NCBI GenBank assembly: GCA_030248225.1 | Contig: JASANE010019199.1 | Coordinates: 16,708 to 80,707, forward strand | Direction of reading: 5' to 3' | DNA length: 64,000 bases | Source of the DNA: Trileptium ribeirensis | Lineage: Eukaryota > Nematoda > Enoplea > Enoplida > Thoracostomopsidae | Shown here: positions 51,201 to 56,279 of the stretch, in pieces | How positions within the stretch are numbered: the first letter of the stretch is position 1 | Layout of the letters: every line of letters begins with the position of its first letter | Translations under genes and position numbers: made by a program | Notes under the pieces: generated by a model | What the model saw: only the letters and a program-made list of their open reading frames with translations | The model's database searches: none | Told to the model about the DNA's origin: nothing

Positions 51201-54200
51201 CAAAGGGCAAAAACCATACCGGAACCGGAATTCCGGTTTAGAAATTTTGTTTGAAATTTTCCACGTTTTTTGCTTCATCCTATAATCCAAACATATGTAA
51301 TATATATTATACAATGATCAAGCTCCAATACAACCAAGCAAAAGAAAAGATTAACTAACCAATTTGCCGTGTGAAACGTAAGTAGGGCACATAATTTGAG
51401 CAGGAATTTTTCATAACCTGTAGGAGTTTGTTAAATCAAGGCCAGGTCGATGCTTGTAGCAGCTATTTTACACATCCAGAAGTCTGTGGGATACGTTTGA
51501 ATTAAACCGGTCCAACTCGGTAACAGAGTATGGCTTACGCAGAAGTACTTAGGGTATGCTTGGCTAACATATATTGCGTCAAGCACCGGACAGTGCGCTT
51601 GCAAACTTGGTAAATCAGGCTAAATTGAAGTAAACTAACGTATCTGCAACGTAGCTAGAAACTGCTTTCTTGGCAATGAACTGTATTTATTGAAACTGTG
51701 CGAGCAGCATCACAGTGTGTATCGTTTATAGCGTTATGATTAGAAAGTTATCATCATCATCTAACTGACGTGCACTGTTTGTCCAACCCTAGCCTAAACA
51801 GTGTCCCTGACGACTGATCAGAAAATTACCTTCTATCTATTATTTTCTCTTAGAATCATATAAACCAATTATTTCAAGTTTCCTACTGATTAACATGTAA
51901 CAAACATATGTGTAGTAAAGGAAGGCGACTGGGGACAGAGCGAAAGTGTGCATTCTACGCTCCAAGCTTTGTAAGCACATTCGATTTGACGCAGTATACG
52001 CAACGGTGTATAGTGGAAGACATTTTTTGCTCTGAATGTCCAAAAACCGACATATTTGATCGATAAATAAACATTATTTGCTTCTTCAGTCTCGTTTAAG
52101 TTTCAGAAAGGCAATAATACCATCGCAATACATTAAGTTCAATGTAAAAGTTATTTTTAATGCATTTTAAATCCACTATACCTTCATTTCTACCACCATC
52201 TGTTTTACTATATATAAATTTCGAAGACCAGGTTCCGGTTCCGGTTCCGGATCCGGTTTAAATGGACGGTTCCGGTTGCTGGTTCCGGTTCCGGTAAATT
52301 TTGGTTCCGGTTATTCCCTGCTATTAATATCTGAACAAGAACGTTACACGAAAAAATAACGTTGATTGTATTTATTTGGACATTGCCATTGCATTCGATT
52401 CAGTGTCGCACGCAAAATTATTGCAGAAACTCTACGCCTATGATATTAAGAATAAAAAATTTTGTTATACTTTCTGATTTTCTTAGTTCTCGTTATCAAA
52501 TAATCTATGTTGATAATGTTTATTCATCAATTTCACATGTGTCATCAGGTGTTCCTCACGGGAGCTCCTTGGGTCCTACATTATTTACTATTTTTTATTG
52601 ATGGAATCGATAAACATTTAGAATATTTAAAACCGAGGTTATTTGCTGATGATTACAAACTATTTTATTCTTTCAATAATTTGCTAAATGTTCAGCGTGA
52701 TCTTGATAATGTTACTGAATGGTTACTTATGATGCAGTAATCGGTTGCAATTCAAAAATGCTTTGTTCTGCATATCTAAATACTAAATTTGATTATTGTT
52801 TATTAGATAGTTCTGTTGCTAAATGTACTAACATTAGGGATCTTGGAGTTATAGTGGATGACAAATTAAAGTTTTCAGATCATATTGAATCAATATGCAA
52901 AATTGCATTTAAAAAATTAATCTAATCTTTTTATATTTTAATACTCGAACTTACAAATTCCTTCTGAAACTCTATAAATCCTACGTTAGATCTACCATTG
53001 AATATGCTTCAGAGTTATGGAATAATTTTCTTCGAAAAGATATAATTTTACTTGAAAATGTTGAATCAAATTTTACTCGTCGAATCCCAGGATTAAGTTA
53101 TTTAGGTTATCAACAACGTTTGATACATCTAAGGCTTGAAAGCTTAATTTGTAGAAGAATTATTAAAGATCTGGTTATCGTTTGGAAAAATTATAAACAG
53201 TCTGGTCAGGCTAAATTTTGACGATTTCTTTTCTAGATCCCAACTATACCAGACTAGAGGTCATAACTTTAAACTTGAGATCAAGAGATCTCGTTTGGAT
53301 AATAACAAAATTTGTTTACCAACAAAGTTGTTCCTTGGTCGAATTCACTCCCTTCGGAGATTGTTAATTCAACTAATCTCTTGATTTTTAAAAGACGTCT
53401 CTCCAACTATCTACAAACGTTGGACAGTCAAGGTATGCTATTAAAAGCCAGTACTGGCCCAAGTCTGACCTTGCCTACACTACTAAATTCTTAGTTTTTC
53501 TATTATCTTCTTTACTTATTGCTAATTTTTATTACTGTTGTGTCTAGCTAAAACAAAATAATAAAGTTACTAACGGCTTCATAAATTAAAAGTTTATATA
53601 CCTGATCCTGATCCATTAACGGTTCATCGCGCCAGAGCTCAAAAAAGTTACAAAATGACAAACATCTCAGTACTATGAAAGTATATACATAATAGATTTT
53701 CCTCCAACTATTATGTTGTCGCATTAATCACTCGGGCATTTTAAAACTGGCCCAAATAACTGGGAGGGGTGTTACGTTGTACCGTTAAGAAAACAGAATA
53801 GCTTAGAGCAGCAGCCTGCCGAATTAGGTTTGGGCTTAGTGTATGTCTCATATAAAGAGCTAAGATTAGGTTAAGGTTTAGGCTTAGTATATAGAGAACG
53901 GCACGATCAACACTATGTTTACGCCTTTAAGGGTTACGTTGGCCTTAAAACTTATTTACTGATTGTTATGAAAGTTCGTTGCACCTCTGTCAGAGACTAC
54001 GCTCGCTCCGTTTTATCATCGCTTGTGAAATACAAATGGTTGTGTGTCGTGAAAATTGAAATAATTGTGCATACCGCTTGTAAGATACAGATGCGGTGTA
54101 AATGATAAGAATTGTGTAATAAACTTCCTAGAGGTAAGATAAATGACCTTGTTAAAGATAGTACGCAACATCTAAAAGGATATCATTCCGTTTGGGCATA

Positions 54201-56147
54201 ACTGCGGCTATAGAATTATACCTCATTAATGTGACCATGTACAAATCTTTATTATTTAAGGCAGATAGTTCTAACAGGCGCTCAATGCTTAAGAAAACTC
54301 TGGACAGACCAAACTGCATATAACCATTACTTGGCGTGCTATATTGTATGCATAATTTGTGATATATTGGCACAGTACTAGCAGAAGCTGCATATTTTCC
54401 CATCACAGCGCCGCGTGCAATAATGCAATATATGTGACTCTAGATGCGCTAAATTTGATTTGTGTACATAACACTTCAATGGCGGCAGGTCATGGTCGAG
54501 CACGCAATAAATCGTGATCATGAAGATCACGAATCGGGTTCTGGCTTGCCACGTAAGTGAGAACAGGTGAATCAAGCTTCAATACTGTCGATAATGTAAA
54601 AAGAAAATTACGCTCCAAGACTAATTCGCACAACTCAGTGTAACGACCATCAGCCATTAACCATATAGCTTTTAATTAGCGATGCAACCTGAGCAAACAT
54701 TTCTGTCCAGACATGGCCATAGTCCGGACCGACTAAATCATGTTATTTTTATCTAACCAACATAAATTTTTGCGGGACAGGGTACCAAATTTTCTGAGGC
54801 ATATTTTATCGGCAGGTATGACTTATATACACCATGTTTAGAGAAACGTTATCGTAACACATGTTAAGGAATTACACAGCACTAATTACCAAATATAATT
54901 TGTAAAAATATTTATGAATTTACAGTTATAAACAGAAAAATTTCAGCGGGCTTGATCGGGCCGGACCAACAAATTATAAAGTCGAATTGAACAGTGGACA
55001 TCAATCCTTTTAATGATCCAGGAGATAATATTTCTAACAGCACTACTACCAGGATCATCGCAATAATTTAAATGATAGTAGTGGCACTGTCACATAGAGG
55101 ATGACTTGCTCTACAATACGAGACGAGAAAAATCTATATATACACCGCGAGCGGCTATGGAGATATTACTATTTTTGTGTATTTTGGGGCCCGTGAGCCC
55201 TTTGGAAAACACTTTTAACCCGACCCTGCAGCGTAGTGACAATAGAGGCATACCATTTGCAGCTCCGTAAAAGATCAATTGTTGTGAAAAAAATTTATAG
55301 ATTGGTTGCGGAGATTTTACCATTATCGAGTACTGTAGGCCTCGTGCGCCCAATTTAGAAACCCGTTTTGACCCAAATCCTACACCCTAAAAGAACCGTA
55401 TAGCAAACCATTATATACAACTCTTAAAGAGGCTTACAAAATCAGCCCAATTTGACTAAGATATCTACACAGGTTGCAATAAGTAGCGTGTTTCTTGGGC
55501 CTCACAGAAAAGAACCAGAGTCCATTTGGTCAGCTTTTCGAGGGAAGATGTTGGAACCGGGTTTCACATCTAACTATATACGTAGCGCTAACAGAATTTC
55601 ACAACTGTCACAGCTAGTAAGAATTCTTCGCGTCACTCGTTTCACTCACTACATTCAAAATTCAAATACAAGAAGAAACTTACGCTCCAGAACTAATTCG
55701 CACAACCCCAGTGTGAAGACATTCGGCCATGGGAGCAGTATCTTTTAATGATCCAGGAGATAATAAGTCACATCCAGCCCTATCAACAGGATCGTTGCCA
55801 CGATTTAATTTTTTATTTGAAATTCGCCGATCAGAGCTACATGACCGAGTTACTTCAGTAGCTTCGGAATGTCCTACTACGCCTGATTGCATTGGAGGCA
55901 CGGCGAGAACTGGAACGCTAGATGTAATGCCACTATCACTGCTTGCTAGTGCTGAAGTGGGATCACGCAAACAAGACTTATTTCTTGGCACTAAAGTTTT
56001 CGATTGATTAACTTCCGGCGCATATTCGTCGTGTTTTTGCGATGATTTATCACTACAACCACAAGTATGTTCGTCTTTTTCAAACTGTTCGCTGTTTACA
56101 CAGTCGTCATGTTGATTTTGGCGATCACTATTACTGCGCAGATCCAT
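24152..56147 (-). CDS. SLC22-family membrane transporter, complete 12-exon gene (760 residues)
   Basis: The coding exons, 5' to 3' on the minus strand, are 56147-55684, 50486-50311, 49732-49537, 40267-40045, 37299-37196, 35421-35267, 33638-33470, 32602-32464, 32105-32014, 31165-30927, 29421-29240 and 24295-24152. All introns are GT-AG and all phases agree, giving 2,283 nt without a stop. The protein has a polar 210-residue N terminus, then a 12-TM major facilitator: TM1, a large extracellular loop with five N-glycosylation sequons and Cys residues, TIVTQWNLVCD (349-359), the motif GLSSDRFGRK (383-392), PESPRWL (499-505), SEMYPTVIRN (681-690) and PETLDQPLPDT (741-751). These are SLC22 hallmarks. 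Plasma-membrane uptake of organic cations, anions or carnitine-like zwitterions is expected; the substrate cannot be read from sequence. Family members are usually about 550 residues, so the N terminus is long. Confidence 0.93.
24679..25680 (+). repeat. Dispersed repeat, copy in SLC22 intron 11 (direct partner at 56.3-57.7 kb)
   Basis: Landmarks shared in the same order with 56280-57665 are AATCGTGAATTTTT, GATTTCGACAAATTTTT, TCAAAATGGTAAA, TTTGGCCATACGG, GACCACTCCC and AAGGGTTTTACGATCGACGA, then CAGGGCATCAAGAATGG. The last third is itself built of degenerate units of about 165-220 bp, each with a 'GGGTTTA...GAxCCCGATTT' core. A shorter member lies at 47399-47560. Confidence 0.85.
26060..28110 (+). 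mobile_element. CR1-like LINE, 5'-truncated, broken reverse transcriptase
   Basis: The fragment begins in the linker before RT (KKFANKPIWADKMAWANLRS). It then shows LHKSPGNDGIPNEIL, NFRPICLTPAISKVLE, YGTQHGFTPKRST, VVYVDFRKAFDSVNH, VVPQGTVLGPLLFLIYVNDL and the catalytic box FADD (about 27295). The C-terminal region reads YFVTGCEHTRGH and FFPYRVVRAWNNLPSSVV. TAA at 27094-27096 stops the frame inside the LRD(stop)GIS segment, a second TAA falls at 27472-27474, and a frame change near 27620 precedes the C-terminal part. It lies in SLC22 intron 11, antisense to the gene. No endonuclease domain was seen. Confidence 0.92.
28140..29205. other. SLC22 intron 11, part next to exon 11
   Basis: AT-rich intronic sequence; no further element recognised. 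Confidence 0.5.
29240..29421 (-). CDS. SLC22-like gene, coding exon 11 (TM10-TM11)
   Basis: Acceptor TCTCTGTGTTTCAG; donor GCCATGTTG|GTCAGT. Encodes LIFMLFGKGASQAAFVILYI and FTSEMYPTVIRNSIIGASSL, matching 'GKxxxxxxFxxxYxYTxExxPTxxRN' of SLC22. Phase 1 in, phase 0 out. Confidence 0.95.
30678..30800 (+). repeat. Repeat with CACACACA core, inverted partner at 36.3 kb
   Basis: CCAAGATCATGAAAATCGG, AGTTATGGCCGATCACACACACA and ACACAATCTCCGCTACGTT recur in reverse complement at 36310-36432 with the same order and spacing. Both copies lie in SLC22 introns (10 and 5). The sequence to the left (30400-30678) may be more of the same element, with no partner seen. Confidence 0.8.
30927..31165 (-). CDS. 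SLC22-like gene, coding exon 10 (TM7-TM9)
   Basis: Acceptor TTTTGCTTTTGCAG; donor CCCGAAG|GTGAGT. Reads CVTALVYYGVTLNLSDQSVP, as in the family's 'WFxxxxxYYGLxLN', then AIAGATEFPVLFICVFILAT and GRKRCVLACLILAGI (the second-half motif A echo). Phase 2 in, phase 1 out. Confidence 0.95.
31466..31680 (+). repeat. Cluster of TTCGCGAA palindromes in SLC22 intron 9
   Basis: TTCGCGAA occurs near 31474, 31543, 31617 and 31662, two of them as the 12-bp palindrome TGTTCGCGAACA. Two segments follow the same order (TTCGCGAACA, AAATTTAMCG, AATACTR...CACAGA), so this is a degenerate duplication or a foldback element. A perfect TGACGTCA (CRE-like) palindrome lies near 31502. Confidence 0.6.
32014..32105 (-). 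CDS. SLC22-like gene, coding exon 9 (loop into TM7)
   Basis: Acceptor TTTGTGTTTCAG; donor CATTTG|GTGAGC. Encodes EWVKRKERASLLHLLRSQEL then IVRTSIVFIIW, the 'LxxLFRTPxLRRxT' segment leading into TM7. At 92 nt it is the shortest exon. Phase 0 in, phase 2 out. Confidence 0.92.
32464..32602 (-). CDS. SLC22-like gene, coding exon 8 (PESPRWL, central loop)
   Basis: Acceptor TAGTTGTTTTAG; donor CGAAGG|GTGAGG. Encodes ILPESPRWLIVNNRVREAEE and the polar cytosolic loop between TM6 and TM7. PESPRWL is the MFS/SLC22 signature after TM6. Phase 2 in, phase 0 out. Confidence 0.95.
33470..33638 (-). CDS. SLC22-like gene, coding exon 7 (EITGTKYR, TM5-TM6)
   Basis: Acceptor TTATTTTTTTCAG; donor CATCAG|GTATGG. 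Reads MEITGTKYRAMAGSIVQAPW, the family's 'E-x-x-G-x-K-Y-R' turn, then ALGFTLLAGIAYATRNWRTI. Phase 1 in, phase 2 out. Confidence 0.95.
33640..35266. other. SLC22 intron 6
   Basis: AT-rich. A plus-strand open frame of 115 residues at 33617-33964 starts over exon 7 in antisense and is Lys/Tyr-rich, as expected of AT-rich non-coding DNA. No element recognised. Confidence 0.5.
35267..35421 (-). CDS. SLC22-like gene, coding exon 6 (FGRKP, TM3-TM4)
   Basis: Acceptor TTGTATTTCAG; donor TTTGT|GTAAGT. Completes motif A with FGRKPTVIGFGALASLFGIA and continues through TM4, LLVRFFAAVCNEASALAAYCL. Phase 2 in, phase 1 out. Confidence 0.95.
35422..37195. other. SLC22 intron 5
   Basis: It holds the inverted repeat copy at 36310-36432, with a (TG)n tract at about 36373-36390, and otherwise AT-rich sequence. 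Confidence 0.5.
36310..36432 (-). repeat. Repeat with (TG)n core, inverted partner of 30.68-30.80 kb
   Basis: Read on the minus strand it gives CCAAGATCATGAAATCATT, AGTTATGACCGATCACACAC and ACACAATCTCCACTAGGTT, aligned with 30678-30800. The TG tract is longer here than in the partner, as expected of a microsatellite. Confidence 0.8.
37196..37299 (-). CDS. SLC22-like gene, coding exon 5 (WNLVCD and TM2)
   Basis: Acceptor TAGTTTATTTTAG; donor GACAG|GTAATG. Encodes WNLVCDQNLRRGDAHLVYML and GYMFGCIASGLSSD(R). This is the family signature W-[DN]-L-V-C followed by TM2 and the start of the MFS motif A loop. Confidence 0.95.
37584..37807 (+). mobile_element. GC-rich miniature element in SLC22 intron 4
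   Basis: The left end CACACATGCCAAC and the reverse complement of the right end, CATACTTGCCGAC, agree at about 10 of 13 positions. The interior is rich in CCCC and GGGG tracts (GGGGGTTACCCCCTCCTGGGG). It is the most diverged of the family at 6.7, 9.6, 13.8, 18.0, 62.9 and 63.6 kb. Non-coding. Confidence 0.5.
38000..38060 (+). repeat. Short direct repeat CAGATTGTTTATCTGTTCTACTA
   Basis: A 23-base unit occurs twice, 36 bases apart (about 38001 and 38037), just left of the inverted-repeat element at 38080. It may mark a small duplication beside that element. Confidence 0.8.
38080..38186. mobile_element. Small inverted-repeat element, possible hAT-derived MITE
   Basis: AGTAGCCCCGGCGCC and its exact complement GGCGCCGGGGCTACT are separated by about 18 bases and can form a strong hairpin. 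Further right, the reverse complement of the end reads TAGGGATGTACCGGGGCTTA, which resembles hAT-type termini (C/TAGGGxTG). A target duplication was not identified, so borders are uncertain. Lies in SLC22 intron 4. Confidence 0.5.
38190..40040. other. SLC22 intron 4, remaining part
   Basis: No gene recognised. The patch near 38645-38755 is GC-rich but lacks the inverted ends of the miniature family. Confidence 0.45.
40045..40267 (-). CDS. SLC22-like gene, coding exon 4 (rest of extracellular loop)
   Basis: Acceptor TTTGCTGTTATAG at 40268-40280; donor ACGCAG|GTACGA. Begins IPFVKNSKSGEMELSEC, as in the family's 'xxPxxxxGxxxxC' stretch. It ends CKNWSYDRSEMQETIVTQ, the conserved C-x-x-W-x-Y-D ... 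TIVTx lead into TM2. Sequons NET and NWS. The nearer TCAG at 40249-40252 would break the phase, so the upstream acceptor was chosen. Confidence 0.92.
40506..41998 (+). mobile_element. LINE fragment with YADD reverse transcriptase (family A)
   Basis: Starts DVLDIVYFDVESIYRALRKF and shows WRDAIVVPIYKNKGPKDSYV (RT blocks 1-2), a stop at about 40808, then VAYLDIRKAFNSVPHDLLLY, VTCGVPQGSMLGHTLFSIYF and ISIYADDCKIYF with an intact YADD box. The tail near 41900-41960 reads ANRITNIWNALPDEIVNSPS. Frame changes and stops make it inactive. The copy at 50.6-53.6 kb shares 'LPxEIVNSxxxxIFKRR'-type ends and the same RT style. It lies in SLC22 intron 3, 240 bp from exon 4, antisense to the gene. Confidence 0.92.
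42225..42720 (-). repeat. Diverged copy of the 2.4-kb dispersed repeat
   Basis: Segments such as AGCGGAGCACTTGG, TAACTAATTGGC and, at 42624-42700, GCACCTGAAGGATATTATGCCTTTCAAACAAAAATTTAGATCGGCTGAGTGGTTATTGAGGA follow the 57868-58312 copy with many substitutions and gaps. It is assigned at family level only. Confidence 0.45.
43096..44034 (+). pseudogene. LINE ORF1 (gag-like), two in-frame stops
   Basis: From ATG 43096 a single frame runs to TAA 44032-44034, about 313 codons, interrupted only by TGA 43351 and TAA 43366. It starts acidic (MEVDSEEVGQGAEIPS) with two similar APTVLS/VPTVLN segments. It then becomes basic and coiled-coil-like (SLYKSVVEKAVTLEEAVASK). It ends with a globular-looking part (LDYIVRRLKNANRKLIGTAV). 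I saw no CCHC zinc knuckle. Its place just upstream of an endonuclease-RT frame makes it ORF1 of the same element. Confidence 0.75.
44161..46640 (+). mobile_element. LINE ORF2, endonuclease plus RT (R1/LOA-like), broken
   Basis: The endonuclease begins IKFLQINLQHGISAS and reads SLIQEPYIVNGKICGL, then CDANSHHMAWG, EMLDITLTLGN, WHVSTN and SFSDHIYIEF, the AP-endonuclease pattern. RT follows: INTLKPFKAPNIDGIYPINL, AYRPISLTLFMLRIMEKI, GCPQECVISPLIWTLVVDDL and AYSDDVAILA, with YSDD in place of YADD. Next comes SEVQYLGVILDSKLYWKHH. 'GCPQxxVxSPLxW' is typical of R1/LOA/I-type elements. Frameshifts occur in the endonuclease (about 44350-44380 and 44580) and between 45826 and 45850. The element lies in SLC22 intron 3, antisense to the gene; an RNase H domain was not recognised. 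Confidence 0.9.
46650..47395. other. SLC22 intron 3, possible 3' tail of the LINE
   Basis: Sequence after the ORF2 end is degenerate; no RNase H or further frame could be recognised. 47290-47390 contains repeated GAGGACA/GAAGACAG motifs. Confidence 0.4.
47399..47560 (+). repeat. Short member of the 24.7/56.3-kb repeat family
   Basis: TTTTCGACATGTTG, ATATTACGTGCA and TTAATGGGTTTAGGGTCACGGAATCTGATGT follow the degenerate internal units of the 24.7-kb and 57-kb copies. Confidence 0.55.
48178..48610 (+). repeat. Dispersed repeat in SLC22 intron 3, partner at 55.3 kb
   Basis: TTGCGGAGATATTACCA, CTCGTTTTGACCCAATTCCTACA, TAAGATATCTACACCGGGT, GCGAAAGATGTTGAAATCGGGTTTC and CTGTCACGGCTAGTAA recur in the same order at 55305-55620. 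The same start is also seen at 55157-55225. Confidence 0.85.
49537..49732 (-). CDS. SLC22-like gene, coding exon 3 (TM1 and start of extracellular loop)
   Basis: Acceptor GATCCTTTCAG; donor TTGAC|GTAAGT. Reads GGCGLWQIWVYFMIGVQQVP, matching the family's 'GGFGxxQxxxxxxx' TM1. It continues with APSHWCYVR, the conserved P-x-H-x-C after TM1. Sequons NWT, NIT and NLT lie in the loop. Residues about 214-279. Confidence 0.92.
50311..50486 (-). CDS. SLC22-like gene, coding exon 2 (residues 155-214)
   Basis: The acceptor is CCAACTATTTCAG and the donor is ATTATCG|GTGATT. The exon encodes a His-rich polar stretch (SFHHHHQHR) and then QTRLRHLTDPVDFEGILNII. The last part corresponds to the 'FDxxLxxIGGFG' lead-in found directly before TM1 in SLC22 proteins, which ties this exon to exon 3. 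Entry phase 2, exit phase 1. Confidence 0.85.
51130..51137. repeat. Left 8-bp target duplication CTATTAAT
   Basis: Identical to 52321-52328 and directly next to the CAGGGA terminus. Confidence 0.93.
51138..52320. mobile_element. Non-autonomous hAT-like DNA element, 1,183 bp, nested in the LINE
   Basis: The left end is CAGGGAGTAACCGGAATTCC and the reverse complement of the right end is CAGGGAATAACCGGAACC. CTATTAAT flanks it exactly on both sides (51130-51137 and 52321-52328), an 8-bp target duplication as made by hAT transposases. Both ends carry GGTTCC/GGAACC repeats for about 90-100 bases, a common hAT arrangement of subterminal motifs. No transposase frame is present, so the element depended on a helper. 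Removing it brings together the two halves of the LINE around its RT region. Confidence 0.93.
52321..52328. repeat. Right 8-bp target duplication CTATTAAT
   Basis: Identical to 51130-51137 and directly next to the TCCCTG terminus. Confidence 0.93.
53755..53945 (-). repeat. Inverted partner of the 5.5-kb TAAGCC-rich repeat
   Basis: The reverse complement reads GGCGTAAACATAGTG, GCCGTTCTCTATATACTAAG, CCTTAACCTAA, TTATATGA and TTCGGCAGGCTGC, in the order of 5555-5690. It then continues CTGTTTTCTTAACGGTACAACG like 5730-5750. Lies in SLC22 intron 1. Confidence 0.75.
54601..55085 (-). pseudogene. Duplicated 3' end of SLC22 exon 1, interrupted
   Basis: 54605-54660 matches 55676-55731 and 55000-55075 matches 55741-55808; together these are the last about 125 bases of exon 1 and its donor. 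In this copy the donor GTAAGT reads GTAATT, and about 340 bases of unrelated sequence separate the two matching parts. It is a non-functional partial exon copy inside intron 1. Confidence 0.75.
55140..55665 (+). repeat. Dispersed repeat in SLC22 intron 1, partner at 48.2 kb
   Basis: 55305-55620 follows 48181-48590. A partial additional copy of its start lies at 55157-55225 (GGCTATGGAGATATTACTATTTTTGTG). It ends about 20 bases before the exon 1 donor. Confidence 0.8.
55684..56147 (-). CDS. SLC22-like gene, coding exon 1 (residues 1-155)
   Basis: ATG at 56147-56145 follows an in-frame TGA, which fixes the start. The exon encodes a hydrophilic, Ser/Asp/Glu-rich segment (MDLRSNSDRQNQHDD...) with no membrane span and several Cys (for example HTCGC). 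It ends GGAGC|GTAAGT, phase 2. Normal SLC22 proteins begin only a few residues before TM1, so this extension is atypical; it is probably cytosolic. It is assigned to the gene because the phases of exons 1-3 agree and the frame stays open. Confidence 0.75.
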
Positions 56148-56169
56148 TACAGTCAAAGCTGTTCATCAT
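56131..56169 (-). promoter_or_regulatory. Short upstream ORF overlapping the SLC22 start codon
   Basis: Two tandem ATGs at 56169-56164 open a 12-codon frame (MMNSFDCNGSAQ) that ends at TAA 56133-56131. It passes over the main ATG in another phase. If the transcript starts upstream of it, ribosomes would have to leak past two ATGs, which usually lowers translation. TTTGTTACAG just upstream could be a 5' UTR splice acceptor. Confidence 0.4.
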
Positions 56170-56279
56170 AATAGTCCTGTAACAAATTGTCCTAAAATTT
56201 ATATAATTCAAACTACCTACACTCGACTAAATAATTGAAACTGAGCGAGTGGAGTTTCCACCGTATGCGCTAAGCAGGT

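Larger units (their letters stand above)
50580..53580 (+). mobile_element. LINE fragment (family A) split by a hAT-like insertion
   Basis: The left part reads GKAYLFNEYFHSMF and PTDCCGIANIPQSL (before RT block 1). Past the insertion come YLDIAIAFDSVSHAKLLQKL, HVSSGVPHGSSLGPTLFTIF and RLFADDYKLFYS, with FADD intact. Then follow NIRDLGVIVDDKLKFSDHIE and WSNSLPSEIVNSTNLLIFKR. AATAAAG near 53562 may be its own polyadenylation signal. Multiple stops and frame changes make it inactive. It lies in SLC22 intron 1, antisense to the gene. Confidence 0.92.

Noticed and set aside
51066..51314. 82-codon frame with an Arg/Asn/Pro-rich repeat
   Set aside because: It translates the GGTTCC subterminal repeats of the hAT-like element.
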